A stretch of 64,000 nucleotides of DNA from Castellaniella sp049651205 (GCF_049651205.1 NZ_JBASBR010000003.1:82824-146823), one strand, 5' to 3'; numbered from the stretch's first letter, positions 53,577 through 63,255 are shown. Numbers and translations: made by a program. Notes: a model not told the origin generated them from the sequence alone.

Positions 53577-54587
53577 TTGAAATTTAAAACACTGACGCAG
53601 TATCTGGTTGAACAGCAACGCGAACACAAAGCGGTCTCTCCTGAAGTCCGTCTGTTGATTGAAACCGTGTCGCGCGCCTGCAAAGCCATTGGCCACGCAG
53701 TCAGCAAAGGAGCACTGGGCGGGGTACTTGGCAGCCAGGGCACTGAAAATGTCCAGGGAGAAATTCAGAAAAAACTGGACGTGCTATCCAACGAAATCTT
53801 GCTGGAAGCCAACGAATGGGGCGGCAATCTGGCAGCGATGGCTTCTGAAGAAATGAAAACCATCCACCGCATTCCCAATCATTACCCCAAGGGCCAGAAC
53901 CTACTGCTATTTGATCCCCTGGATGGTTCGTCCAATATTGATGTCAACGTATCGATCGGCACAATTTTCTCTGTGTTGCAGGCACCGGCCGAGGCGGCCG
54001 GCCGGGAAGTAACCGAGGCAGACTTCTTACAACCCGGCACACGCCAGGTAGCCGCAGGCTACGCCATTTACGGGCCGCAAACGATGCTGGTACTTACCGT
54101 GGGTGCGGGGGTCATGGGCTTCACGCTGGATCGCGAAATGGGCTCCTGGCTGCTTACCCACGAGAACATCCGGATTCCCGATACAACGGCAGAATTTGCC
54201 ATCAACATGTCCAATATGCGTCACTGGGAAGCGCCGGTAAAGCGCTACATCGAAGAATGCCTGCAGGGTGAGACTGGCCCTCTGGGCAAAAATTACAATA
54301 CGCGATGGATTGCATCCATGGTGGCTGATGTCCACCGGATCCTGAGCCGTGGGGGGGTTTTCCTGTACCCTCGCGATGCCCGGCCTTCAGGCGGCAAGGG
54401 CAAGCTACGCCTGATGTACGAAGCCAACCCCATGAGCTTTCTGGTGGAACAAGCTGGCGGTTGCGCAGTGGATGGCGAAAACCGTATCCTGGACGTCCAA
54501 CCCGAAGGCATCCACCAGCGGATCGGCGTTATTCTGGGATCCCGCGAAGAAGTCGAACGCGTCCAGCGTTACCACACGGCAAAATAA
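53577..54587 (+). CDS. fbp: Fructose-1,6-bisphosphatase class 1
   Basis: A 336-residue gluconeogenic phosphatase. The metal and phosphate site is LLFDPLDGSSNIDVNVSIGT, followed by KLRLMYEANPMSFLVEQAGG. The start codon is TTG at 53577, supported by GGGGG 6 bases upstream and the family N-terminus (MKFKTLTQYL). Growth on aromatic acids depends on this step for sugar synthesis, but there is no specific link to the catabolic island. Confidence 0.94.
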   Translation: MKFKTLTQYLVEQQREHKAVSPEVRLLIETVSRACKAIGHAVSKGALGGVLGSQGTENVQGEIQKKLDVLSNEILLEANEWGGNLAAMASEEMKTIHRIPNHYPKGQNLLLFDPLDGSSNIDVNVSIGTIFSVLQAPAEAAGREVTEADFLQPGTRQVAAGYAIYGPQTMLVLTVGAGVMGFTLDREMGSWLLTHENIRIPDTTAEFAINMSNMRHWEAPVKRYIEECLQGETGPLGKNYNTRWIASMVADVHRILSRGGVFLYPRDARPSGGKGKLRLMYEANPMSFLVEQAGGCAVDGENRILDVQPEGIHQRIGVILGSREEVERVQRYHTAK

Positions 54588-54600
54588 GCGCCCCCGCACA

Positions 54601-54655
54601 CTGAACTGCACCCTAAAAGGTTGGATCAATGTCCAACTTTTGGGGTGCAGTTCAG
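54601..54655. repeat. Facing IS3/IS150-type terminal repeats forming a palindrome
   Basis: Arms of about 25 bp (54601-54625 and 54632-54655) are near-perfect inverted copies beginning CTGAACTGCACCC and facing each other across 6 bases. The sequence TGAACTGCACCCCAAAAGTT with TTGGA is the kind of end seen in IS150-group elements. No transposase lies between them. The palindrome now sits between the convergent fbp and quinone oxidoreductase genes and could act as a bidirectional terminator. Confidence 0.65.
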
Positions 54656-54692
54656 CACACCGAGGCGTTTTATTCTGTGTCTGACCCCAGGA

Positions 54693-55676
54693 TCAGTCTA
54701 GGGTAAGTACAGTCGCACCCGTCGTCTGGCGCGATTTCAGAGCTTCGTGCGCCAGGCCGGCATCTTTCAGCGCGAAGCGCTGGCCAATCACGATATCCAG
54801 CTTGCCGGCAGTCACAAGCTCGAAGACATCGGCTGCTGCTGCCTGCATGGCTTGAGCAGTGGCTGTATAGGCAGAAACCATCGGCCGCGTGACATACAAA
54901 GAACCCTTTTTGGCCAGGACTGCGAGATTGACTCCTTCGACGGGGCCGGAGGCATTGCCAAAACTAACCATCATCCCGCGAGGCTGCAAGCAATCCAGGG
55001 ACATCTCCCAGGTGGCCTTGCCCACGCCATCGTAGACCACAGGCACTTTTTGGCCATCTGTGAGTTCCAGCACACGGGCCGGGACGTCTTCTTTGGTGTA
55101 GTCAATGACCTCCGAGGCCCCATAACGGCGTGCCAGGGCGGCTTTCTCGGGGGACGATGTGGTGCCGATCAGACGCACCCCCAGGGCGCGCGCCCATTGA
55201 CAGGCAATCAGGCCGACTCCGCCGGCGGCAGCATGAAACAGGATGGTTTCACTACCCTTGAGGCGGTACGTCTGGCGAAACAGATACTGGACGGTAAGCC
55301 CCTTGAGCATCAGGGCGGCTGCCTGCTCGAAGCTGACTGAATCCGGAATGGCGACTACTTTTTCACCCGGGACATTACGCAAGGTGGAATAGGCACCCAA
55401 AGGCCCTTGCCCATAGGCAACACGATCACCTGCCTTGACGTGCGTGACACCCTCGCCCACGGCCTCCACCACGCCAGAGCCCTCGAAGCCCAAACCATGC
55501 GGTAAGGGATTTGGGTACAGCCCCGTGCGACAATAGATGTCGATAAAGTTCAGGCCTACGGCCTTTTGGCGAATCTGCACTTCTCCTGCAGCAGGCGCAG
55601 GCACATCCACCTGCACCATTTGCAAAACCTCAGGCCCGCCATGTTTCTCAATCTGAATGATTTGCGCCTTGCTCAC
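54693..55676 (-). CDS. NADPH:quinone oxidoreductase (zinc-free MDR family)
   Basis: A 327-residue QorA-like protein. The GroES-like N-terminal domain has KAVGLNFIDIYCRTGLYP and HGLGFEGSGVVEAVG; the NADPH fold has HAAAGGVGLIACQWARALG. It lacks the zinc-binding cysteines of alcohol dehydrogenases. The start is GTG at 55676 with GGAGG 8 bases upstream; the longer frame to 55763 overlaps the divergent eamA gene. It reduces quinones or enones to limit redox cycling. Confidence 0.88.
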   Translation of the reverse strand: MSKAQIIQIEKHGGPEVLQMVQVDVPAPAAGEVQIRQKAVGLNFIDIYCRTGLYPNPLPHGLGFEGSGVVEAVGEGVTHVKAGDRVAYGQGPLGAYSTLRNVPGEKVVAIPDSVSFEQAAALMLKGLTVQYLFRQTYRLKGSETILFHAAAGGVGLIACQWARALGVRLIGTTSSPEKAALARRYGASEVIDYTKEDVPARVLELTDGQKVPVVYDGVGKATWEMSLDCLQPRGMMVSFGNASGPVEGVNLAVLAKKGSLYVTRPMVSAYTATAQAMQAAAADVFELVTAGKLDIVIGQRFALKDAGLAHEALKSRQTTGATVLTLD

Positions 55677-55730
55677 TGTATGTTCCTCCGCCCGGCTGGG
55701 CTTTATATCGCTTAACGTAAAAAGACTAGC

Positions 55731-56603
55731 ATGAATTCCCGCCAAGCTCAGATCGCCATTCATATCACCGCAGTATTGTTTGGACTCACGGGCATCTTTG
55801 GCGAACTCATCCAGGGCAGTGCCACCTTGATCACAGCAGGGCGTGCGGTCTTTGCAACGGTTACCTTGCTACTCTTTATTCGCCACACCGGGCACCGCAT
55901 CCAGTGGCCTGCCCGCTCGGCATGGGGGTCCTTGATCCTGGCCGGCACCTTGCTGGCCATACACTGGGCCACTTTTTTTGTGGCCGTCAAAATTGGCGGC
56001 ATTGCCATTGCAACCCTTGGGTTCGCCAGCTTCCCGGCCTTCATTACTCTGCTCGAGGGCTTTCTGTTTCACGAACGCACCCGCCCGTCCGAGTGGCTGG
56101 TGGTGATTCTGGTGACACTGGGTCTGGTGCTGGTGACACCATCCTTCAATTTCCAGGATCAGGCCACAACCGGGCTGGTCTGGGCAGTGCTCTCGGGGCT
56201 GGCCTTTGCGCTGTTTACATTAGCCAATCGCAAGGCTGTCACGGGTATGTCAGGGCGCGAGCTGGCCTGCTGGGAAAACGCAGTGGTGGCTGCCCTGACC
56301 CTACCCTGGTGTTTCACCGAATTTGCTGCCCTACGTCCCATCGACTGGCTCTGGGTGTTTATGCTGGGTGTTTTCTGCACGGCACTCTCGCATTCTTTGC
56401 TGGTTTCAAGTCTGGCAAAACTGAAGGCTCGCACTGCCGGCATCGTCATCGCCCTGGAGCCTGTATACGCCATCTTGTTTGCCGCCATCCTGTTTGCACA
56501 GTATCCCTCCATGCGCGCCCTCCTCGGCGGTGCGTTGATCGTGGGTGCAATCGTGTGGTCCGGGCTGCAACAGGCCAACGTCGAAACGGGTACCGGGGAC
56601 TGA
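55731..56603 (+). CDS. EamA/DMT-family transporter
   Basis: A 290-residue integral membrane protein with ten hydrophobic helices in two EamA repeats (about 8-135 and 148-280). The second repeat ends in VYAILFAAILFAQYPSMRA. Members export amino acids or metabolites, and the substrate here is not evident. It is divergent from the quinone oxidoreductase gene, and yebC follows after 55 bases. Confidence 0.85.
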   Translation: MNSRQAQIAIHITAVLFGLTGIFGELIQGSATLITAGRAVFATVTLLLFIRHTGHRIQWPARSAWGSLILAGTLLAIHWATFFVAVKIGGIAIATLGFASFPAFITLLEGFLFHERTRPSEWLVVILVTLGLVLVTPSFNFQDQATTGLVWAVLSGLAFALFTLANRKAVTGMSGRELACWENAVVAALTLPWCFTEFAALRPIDWLWVFMLGVFCTALSHSLLVSSLAKLKARTAGIVIALEPVYAILFAAILFAQYPSMRALLGGALIVGAIVWSGLQQANVETGTGD

Positions 56604-56658
56604 ACTGCCCCAAGGCGTTAAAATCAAAGATTCTTTGTTTTATCCAAATTGAAACACT

Positions 56659-57387
56659 ATGGCCGGACACAGTAAATGGGCAAATATCCAGCACCGCAAA
56701 GGGCGTCAAGACGCCAAGCGCGGCAAGCTCTGGACAAAAATCATCCGTGAAATCACTGTTGCAGCCCGTGCGGGCGGCGCCGACCCGGATGCCAACCCGG
56801 GCCTGCGCCTGGCCTGGGACAAGGCCACCGCAGCCAATATGCCCAAAGACAATATCCTTCGGGCCATCCAGCGGGGTGCTGGCGGGGCCGATGATGCCAA
56901 CTACGAAGAAATCCGCTACGAAGGCTACGGCATCGGTGGTGCTGCACTCATCATCGACTGCATGACCGACAACCGCCAACGGACCGTCTCCGAAGTACGC
57001 CACACACTCAGCAAGCACGGTGGCAATCTGGGCCAGGATGGCAGCGTTGTCTTCATGTTCAAGCATTGTGGCCAGTTCATTTTCGCTCCTGGCACCTCCG
57101 AAGAAGCTGTCATGGAAGTCGGCCTGGAAAATGGTGCGGACGACGTCCAGACTGACGAAGAAGGGGTGATTGAGGTTACCTGCGAACCCACCGACTACAC
57201 TGCCCTGAAGCAAGCCTTTGACGCCGCTGGCCTGATCGCCGAAATCCACGGTGTCATCATGAAGGCAGAATCCAAGGTACAGCTGACCGGAGACGATGCC
57301 GAGCGCATGCAAAAAATTATCGATCTCCTCGAAGACCTGGACGACGTCCAGGAGGTCTACACCACTGCCGTCATGGACGACGAATGA
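56659..57387 (+). CDS. yebC: YebC/TACO1-family protein
   Basis: A 242-residue protein of normal length with the family start MAGHSKWANIQHRKGRQDAK. The three-domain pattern continues with GAGGADDANYEEIRYEGYG. Members act as transcriptional regulators (PmpR) or as factors assisting translation of proline-rich stretches. Its stop overlaps the purD start (ATGA). Confidence 0.95.
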   Translation: MAGHSKWANIQHRKGRQDAKRGKLWTKIIREITVAARAGGADPDANPGLRLAWDKATAANMPKDNILRAIQRGAGGADDANYEEIRYEGYGIGGAALIIDCMTDNRQRTVSEVRHTLSKHGGNLGQDGSVVFMFKHCGQFIFAPGTSEEAVMEVGLENGADDVQTDEEGVIEVTCEPTDYTALKQAFDAAGLIAEIHGVIMKAESKVQLTGDDAERMQKIIDLLEDLDDVQEVYTTAVMDDE

Positions 57388-58688
57388 AACTACTGCTGAT
57401 CGGCTCAGGCGGCCGCGAACACGCTCTAGCCTGGCGCCTGGCTCAATCGCCTCGAGTGCAAAAAATTTACATTGCACCCGGCAATGGCGGCACCGAAAAC
57501 GCACCGATGCTTGAAAACTTGCCTTTGCAGGATTTTGACGCCCTCATTGCCTTCGCCCAGGCCGAGAAAATCGCCTTTACCGTGGTTGGCCCGGAAGCTC
57601 CGCTGGCCGCCGGTATCGTCGATGCATTTCGCGCAGCGGGTCTGCGCATTTTCGGGCCCAACCAGGCGGCTGCCCAGCTCGAAAGTTCCAAGGATTACGC
57701 CAAAGCGTTCATGCAACGTCACGGCATCCCGACCGCAGCCTATCAAACCTTTACCGATGCACAGGCAGCCAAGGCCTACGTACAAGCCCAGGGTGCACCC
57801 ATCGTCATCAAGGCCGACGGCCTGGCCGCCGGCAAGGGCGTGGTGGTGGCCCAATCCATACCAGAGGCCTTGCAGGCCATCGACCACATGCTCGGGCAAG
57901 AAGGTGCCTTCGGCGAGGCCGGCGCACGGGTTGTCATCGAAGACTTCCTCGAAGGTGAAGAAGCCAGCTTTATCGTGATGTGCGACGGACACCATGTCTT
58001 GCCCCTGGCCACCAGCCAGGATCACAAACGCCTGCTGGATGGCGATGCAGGCCCCAATACAGGCGGCATGGGTGCATACTCACCTGCGCCACTGATCAGC
58101 CCTGCCCTGCACAACCGCATCATGCGCAAAGTCATCCAGCCTGCTGTTCTGGGCATGGCTCGCGACGGCATTCCATACACGGGCTTTTTATATGCCGGCC
58201 TGATGATCGGCCCCGGGCCCGATGCCACCCGGCCACTCAAGGTGCTCGAGTTCAACTGCCGCATGGGCGACCCCGAAACCCAACCCATCATGCTGCGCCT
58301 CAAAAGCGACTTCACCGAGATCCTCGAGCACGCGATCAACGGCACGCTCGACCAGGCAGACCCACAATGGGATCGCCGGACAGCGGTTGGCGTGGTGCTG
58401 GCTGCAGCGGGCTACCCGGACGCTCCCCGAAAAGGGGACGCCATCACCAGCCTGGCACCAGATACGGATACCTGCGTGACGTTTCATGCGGGCACCACAC
58501 GCCAGACAGGCCAACTCAGCACCAATGGCGGGCGGGTACTGTGCGTCACCGCCCTGGGCGATTCTATCCGTAGGGCCCAGCAGGCCGCGTACGATGCCGT
58601 CAACCAAACCCTGTTTGAGGGCCGGCAATTTCGGCGCGATATTGGCTGGCGAGCCCTGAACCTCACCAAAAGCACCCTGGATACCTGA
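57384..58688 (+). CDS. purD: Phosphoribosylamine-glycine ligase
   Basis: A 434-residue ATP-grasp ligase. It has LLIGSGGREHALAW at the N-terminus, the ATP-grasp strand VIKADGLAAGKGVVVA (about 138) and EFNCRMGDPETQPIM (about 287). It is the second step of purine synthesis. Coupled to yebC by a 4-base overlap and followed by hemF after 15 bases. Confidence 0.96.
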   Translation: MKLLLIGSGGREHALAWRLAQSPRVQKIYIAPGNGGTENAPMLENLPLQDFDALIAFAQAEKIAFTVVGPEAPLAAGIVDAFRAAGLRIFGPNQAAAQLESSKDYAKAFMQRHGIPTAAYQTFTDAQAAKAYVQAQGAPIVIKADGLAAGKGVVVAQSIPEALQAIDHMLGQEGAFGEAGARVVIEDFLEGEEASFIVMCDGHHVLPLATSQDHKRLLDGDAGPNTGGMGAYSPAPLISPALHNRIMRKVIQPAVLGMARDGIPYTGFLYAGLMIGPGPDATRPLKVLEFNCRMGDPETQPIMLRLKSDFTEILEHAINGTLDQADPQWDRRTAVGVVLAAAGYPDAPRKGDAITSLAPDTDTCVTFHAGTTRQTGQLSTNGGRVLCVTALGDSIRRAQQAAYDAVNQTLFEGRQFRRDIGWRALNLTKSTLDT

Positions 58689-58703
58689 AGCGGAGGCTTA
58701 CTG

Positions 58704-59606
58704 ATGCATGTTCCTGTCGAGGCCGCGCACGACGCATTCTCCCGCTTGCAAGACGAGATTGTCCAGGCACTGGAATCCCTGGAGGGTGCGCCTTTCGGGC
58801 ACGATGCCTGGTCACGATCCGAAGGCGGCGGTGGATTAACCCGTTATATCGAAGGCGGCACTGTTTTCGAACGTGCGGGCGTTTTGTTCAGCCATGTCCA
58901 GGGACGCACCCTGCCACCATCTGCCAGCGCCCATCGTCCCGAGCTTGCCGGGCGCAGCTGGGAAGCCATGGGGGTCTCCATGGTATTGCATCCACGCAAC
59001 CCACACGTCCCGACGACACACCTCAACGTCCGCCTCTTTGTGGCACACGGATCGGGGGGCGACCAAGACGTATTTTGGTTTGGCGGCGGGCTGGATCTCA
59101 CCCCGTATTACCCTGTCGAGGCAGACGCCCGGCACTTTCACCAAGTGTGCCACGACGCCGTAGCTCCTTTTGGTGCCGATAAATACCCCCGCTACAAGGC
59201 CTGGTGCGACGATTATTTCTTACTGCGCCACCGGCACGAAACTCGCGGGGTTGGCGGCCTGTTCTTCGACGACCTGAATCAACCTGATTTCGATACCTGC
59301 TTTGCACTGACAAAGGCGGTAGGCCACTGCTTTATCCCCGCCTACGTACCCATTGTGCAGGCACGCATGGACACCCCATACACCGATCGCGAACGCGCTT
59401 TTCAGGCATACCGCCGGGGTCGCTATGTCGAGTTCAATCTGGTCTACGATCGAGGAACACTGTTTGGGCTGCAATCAGGCGGACGAACCGAATCCATCTT
59501 GCTGTCCATGCCACCAATCGCCAACTGGCGCTACAACTGGACGCCAGAGCCAGGCTCCCCCGAGGCAGCGCTATCTGATTATCTAAAACCCCGCACATGG
59601 CTGTAA
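58704..59606 (+). CDS. hemF: Aerobic coproporphyrinogen III oxidase
   Basis: A 300-residue O2-dependent oxidase. It has VFWFGGGLDLTPYYP and GVGGLFFDDLNQ (catalytic core), and RGRYVEFNLVYDRGT near the C-terminus. It makes protoporphyrinogen IX from coproporphyrinogen III. GGAGG is well placed before the ATG. Its last codons overlap nadD by 10 bases. Confidence 0.96.
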   Translation: MHVPVEAAHDAFSRLQDEIVQALESLEGAPFGHDAWSRSEGGGGLTRYIEGGTVFERAGVLFSHVQGRTLPPSASAHRPELAGRSWEAMGVSMVLHPRNPHVPTTHLNVRLFVAHGSGGDQDVFWFGGGLDLTPYYPVEADARHFHQVCHDAVAPFGADKYPRYKAWCDDYFLLRHRHETRGVGGLFFDDLNQPDFDTCFALTKAVGHCFIPAYVPIVQARMDTPYTDRERAFQAYRRGRYVEFNLVYDRGTLFGLQSGGRTESILLSMPPIANWRYNWTPEPGSPEAALSDYLKPRTWL

Positions 59607-60223
59607 AACCCCGGATTGGCCTGCTGGGTGGCAGTTTCGACCCTGTCCATCAGGCACATATCGCACTGGCCCAAGCGGCCTGGGAAACGCTTGACCTGCA
59701 CACCGTGCAGCTATTACCGGCCGCCCGCCCGTGGCAACGCGGGCAACTGGGTGCAAGCGCACAGCAACGCCTGGATATGCTTAAACTTGCATGTGCCGGC
59801 AACCCCCACCTGCAGGTCAATCCGATCGAGCTCCAGCGCCCGGGTGCCACCTACACCATCGATACCCTGCAGGCCTTACCAGATGATGCAGACTACACCT
59901 GGATTCTAGGGGCTGATCAGCTGGCCAATTTTTGCACCTGGCACCGCTGGCGCGATATTCTAGCGTTGGTGCGCCTGGCGGTCGCACAACGCCCAGGCAC
60001 TCAGGCATGCCCCCCTAAAGACCTGGCCCAGGCACTCAAGCCAGGTGGTCTGGTGCATATCCCGTTTCCACCACAAAACATTGCTGGTACGGCCATTCGC
60101 CAGGCTCTTGCCGAGGGTAAATCCCCTGACACCATGCTCGACGCCCGCGTCCTTGATTACATTCGGGCCCACGAGCTTTATCAAACTTTGGGCAATGCCC
60201 CGGATCCTTCTGGAAACTCATGA
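59597..60223 (+). CDS. nadD: Nicotinate-nucleotide adenylyltransferase
   Basis: A 208-residue NaMN adenylyltransferase. The nucleotide motif is GLLGGSFDPVHQAHI (in place of HxGH it reads HQAH), with GADQLANFCTWHRW and the IAGTAIRQAL phosphate loop. It makes deamido-NAD and follows the PncB reaction. It is coupled to hemF (10-base overlap) and rsfS (4-base overlap). Confidence 0.94.
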   Translation: MAVKPRIGLLGGSFDPVHQAHIALAQAAWETLDLHTVQLLPAARPWQRGQLGASAQQRLDMLKLACAGNPHLQVNPIELQRPGATYTIDTLQALPDDADYTWILGADQLANFCTWHRWRDILALVRLAVAQRPGTQACPPKDLAQALKPGGLVHIPFPPQNIAGTAIRQALAEGKSPDTMLDARVLDYIRAHELYQTLGNAPDPSGNS

Positions 60224-60615
60224 ATCTGCAAAAACAACAACGTCTTGTCGTGGACGCCCTGGAAGACACCAAGGCGCAGGACATCAAAGTATTCAACACC
60301 ACCGGCCTGACCAGCCTGTTTGATCGTGTCATCGTGGCCAGCGGTACGTCCAATCGGCAAACCCGCGCAATGGCCAGCCACGTTGCCGAGCAAGCCAAGC
60401 ATGGCGGTCTGGAAGTCATCGCCACTGAAGGCGAAGAAACTGGTGAATGGGTACTGATCGATCTGGGGGACATTGTGGTGCACTGCATGCAACCCGCCAT
60501 CCGCAGCTACTACAACCTCGAAGAAATCTGGGGAACCAAGCCTGTCCGTGTAAGGCTGGCATCCACCGGGCCCGCACAGCCTTCCTCAGACATGGATGAT
60601 GACATCGGCGCATGA
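60220..60615 (+). CDS. rsfS: Ribosomal silencing factor RsfS
   Basis: A 131-residue factor of the RsfS/YbeB/Iojap family. It contains FDRVIVASGTSNRQTRAMA and GEETGEWVLIDLGDIVVHCM. It binds L14 and blocks 50S-30S joining in slow growth. Four-base overlaps on both sides couple it to nadD and rlmH. Confidence 0.95.
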   Translation: MNLQKQQRLVVDALEDTKAQDIKVFNTTGLTSLFDRVIVASGTSNRQTRAMASHVAEQAKHGGLEVIATEGEETGEWVLIDLGDIVVHCMQPAIRSYYNLEEIWGTKPVRVRLASTGPAQPSSDMDDDIGA

Positions 60616-61082
60616 AACTGCACGTCGTGGCAGTGGGCACCCGAATGCCTGCCTGGGTGCAGGACGCCTGGCAAGATTACGCCCGGCGTATGCCGCGCGA
60701 CTGCCTAGTAGAGCTGCATGAGATCCGGCCTGAACCACGTACACACGGAAAAACCGTCGCGCAGCTGATGCGGGCCGAGGCTCAGCGGATTGAATCCGCC
60801 CTGGGCCCCCATGTCTGGCGTGTGATTCTGGATGAACATGCACGCGACACCACCACCCAGGATCTGGCCCGTCACCTGGAAACCTGGCGGGCCAGCGGCC
60901 AGGATATTGCGTTTATTGTGGGTGGCCCAGACGGCCTGGATCCGGATCTCAAACACAGTGCGCGCCAGGCACTGCGCCTATCTTCACTGACATTACCTCA
61001 CCCCATGGTCCGGGTACTATTGGCCGAACAGCTCTACCGGGCATGGAGCATCCTGGCCAATCACCCCTACCACCGCGAGTAA
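60612..61082 (+). CDS. rlmH: 23S rRNA pseudouridine-1915 N3-methyltransferase RlmH
   Basis: A 156-residue SPOUT methyltransferase. It has AFIVGGPDGL and the C-terminal knot LLAEQLYRAWSILANHPYHR. It methylates pseudouridine 1915. The order nadD-rsfS-rlmH is conserved. The next gene, pyk, begins after about 106 bases. Confidence 0.96.
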   Translation: MKLHVVAVGTRMPAWVQDAWQDYARRMPRDCLVELHEIRPEPRTHGKTVAQLMRAEAQRIESALGPHVWRVILDEHARDTTTQDLARHLETWRASGQDIAFIVGGPDGLDPDLKHSARQALRLSSLTLPHPMVRVLLAEQLYRAWSILANHPYHRE

Positions 61083-61188
61083 GCGGCTGGCCGAGGCCAA
61101 CACCGATTGCAGTATCCTTGTGGCATATCGTCCGATTGCCACCCCTGCTGTCCAATTATCCTGGCCGGCGCATTCACGGAGCCGCCCG

Positions 61189-62631
61189 ATGACCGCTCGT
61201 CGCAGAACAAAAATTGTTGCCACCCTGGGCCCTTCTACATCCTCACCAGAACGCATCGAGGCGCTCATCCTCGCCGGCCTTGACGTTGCACGATTGAATT
61301 TCTCGCATGGCATCGCCGACGATCACCGGGCGCGCGTGACTCTTGTCAGGGAAATTGCACAACGCCACGGCCGCCACGTAGCCATCATGGGTGACCTCCA
61401 GGGGCCAAAGATCCGCATTGGCCGCTTTACCGACACTGCCATCCAGCTACAAGTAGGAGACACCTTCACCTTGTCTACCCAGCACCCGCTGGATGCTGGT
61501 ACAACCGCGATTGTCGGCATCGAATACCCACCTTTGGTTCAGGATTGTGCCGCCGGCGACGAACTGCTGCTAGACGATGGCAGAGTCATCTTGCGAGTCG
61601 AGTCGGTAGATTCCTCTGCCGTGCATACGGTGGTGGTTGTAGGAGGTCCACTGTCCAATAACAAGGGCATCAACCGGCGCGGAGGGGGTATTTCAGCACC
61701 CAGCCTCACTGAAAAAGACCACCAGGACATCTTGCTGGCCGCTGAACTCGAAGTGGACTATGTGGCCGTTTCGTTTCCACGATCCGGTACCGATATCGAG
61801 CAGGCCCGGGCCCTGGTGCAGAAGGCAGGCAGCCAGGCCTGGCTTATCGCCAAGATCGAGCGTGCTGAAGCAGTGGCCGATGATTCAACCCTTGACGATC
61901 TGATCCGCGCCAGTGACGGGGTAATGGTGGCCCGAGGCGATCTTGGGGTTGAAATCGGTGACGCCCGCCTGGCGGGGATCCAGAAGCGCATCATTCAGCA
62001 TGCCCGCACCCTGAATAAGCTGGTCATCACCGCCACGCAAATGATGGAATCAATGATTGCCAGCCCCATTCCCACCCGGGCAGAGGTCTCGGACGTCGCC
62101 AATGCAGTACTGGACTACACCGATGCCGTGATGCTGTCTGCTGAATCGGCCTCGGGCCAATATCCCGTTGAAGCGGTAGAGGCCATGGCGCGTATCTGCC
62201 TGGGTGCTGAGCAAGAGCCCAACAGCATTCAGTCGCATCACCGTCTGGGTGAAACATTTACCCGTTGCGACGAAACCATCGCCCTGGCCAGCATGTACGC
62301 GGCAAATCATTTTCCGGGGGTAAAAGCGATCATCAGCCTGACCGAAAGTGGACACACTCCGTTGATTATGTCGAGAATCCGCTCTGGTGTGCCGATTTAC
62401 TGCTATACCCGACATGTGGCCACCCAGCGCAGGGCGGCGTTATTCAGGGGCGTCTATACCGTACCTTTCGATGCCGCTGCCCTGCCACCTGCGGAAGTCA
62501 GCCAGGCGGCCATTGATATTTTGCGCCAGCAAGGCCTGTTAAAGGCCGGCGACTGGATCATCCTGACAAAAGGTGATTTTTACAGCAACAGCGGGGGCAC
62601 TAACGGCTTGAAAATATTGCGGGTGCACTAA
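61189..62631 (+). CDS. pyk: Pyruvate kinase
   Basis: A 480-residue enzyme of the PykA length. It has TKIVATLGPSTSSPE, DVARLNFSHG, the catalytic IAKIERAEAV and MVARGDLGVEIG, and the C-terminal allosteric domain. I use ATG 61189 with CGGAG 8 bases upstream; a GTG at 61120 in the same frame gives a non-homologous extension. It sits between rlmH and maf, which are neighbours in Bordetella-type genomes. Confidence 0.94.
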   Translation: MTARRRTKIVATLGPSTSSPERIEALILAGLDVARLNFSHGIADDHRARVTLVREIAQRHGRHVAIMGDLQGPKIRIGRFTDTAIQLQVGDTFTLSTQHPLDAGTTAIVGIEYPPLVQDCAAGDELLLDDGRVILRVESVDSSAVHTVVVVGGPLSNNKGINRRGGGISAPSLTEKDHQDILLAAELEVDYVAVSFPRSGTDIEQARALVQKAGSQAWLIAKIERAEAVADDSTLDDLIRASDGVMVARGDLGVEIGDARLAGIQKRIIQHARTLNKLVITATQMMESMIASPIPTRAEVSDVANAVLDYTDAVMLSAESASGQYPVEAVEAMARICLGAEQEPNSIQSHHRLGETFTRCDETIALASMYAANHFPGVKAIISLTESGHTPLIMSRIRSGVPIYCYTRHVATQRRAALFRGVYTVPFDAAALPPAEVSQAAIDILRQQGLLKAGDWIILTKGDFYSNSGGTNGLKILRVH

Positions 62632-63255
62632 GTGTCAGTGCCTTTTATATTGCTGGCCTCAGCCAGCCCCAGACGCCACGAAATCCTGACGCAGCTGGAT
62701 ATTCCCCATGGCGTCCTGCGCGTCCCTCCCCCGCCTGGCGAAGACGAACCCATCCTGCCCAATGAGGCCCCAGACGACTACGTACAACGTACCGCCTTGA
62801 ATAAAGCGCACCAGGCAACCCAGTGGCTGGAATCTGGGGGGCAACCAGACAACATCCCGGCTCATTGGCCGGATAACTGGCGACAGGCCCCTGTTTTATG
62901 CGCAGACACCACGGTGATTCTGGGCGACACCGTTCTTGGCAAACCAGGCAGCCCTGCAGAAGCAGCCAGGATGCTGACTCAGCTATCGGGGAGCCGGCAC
63001 CGGGTGCACACGGCCATTGTGGTGTCGTTTCAAGGCCGTATCCGTACTGCCAGCCAGATCAGCGAGGTTCAGTTTCAGGTTCTAAACCCGGCAGAGATCG
63101 AAGCCTACTGCGCAACGGGCGAACCCATGGGCAAGGCCGGTGCATATGCAATCCAGGGCCGCGCAGCCGGCTTTGTGCGCCACCTTTCAGGCAGCCACAG
63201 CGGTGTCATGGGCCTGCCCGCCCACGAGACATTGCAGTTGCTTAAAGGGCTTTGA
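62632..63255 (+). CDS. maf: Maf-family nucleotide pyrophosphatase
   Basis: A 207-residue house-cleaning pyrophosphatase. It has LLASASPRRHEIL, VLCADTTVILGDTVLGKP and GKAGAYAIQGRAAGFV; the GSHSGVMGLPAHE end points to the dTTP/UTP (YhdE) branch. The start is GTG at 62632, directly after the pyk stop, or GTG 62638; neither has a clear binding site, so it may be coupled to pyk. Confidence 0.9.
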   Translation: MSVPFILLASASPRRHEILTQLDIPHGVLRVPPPPGEDEPILPNEAPDDYVQRTALNKAHQATQWLESGGQPDNIPAHWPDNWRQAPVLCADTTVILGDTVLGKPGSPAEAARMLTQLSGSRHRVHTAIVVSFQGRIRTASQISEVQFQVLNPAEIEAYCATGEPMGKAGAYAIQGRAAGFVRHLSGSHSGVMGLPAHETLQLLKGL

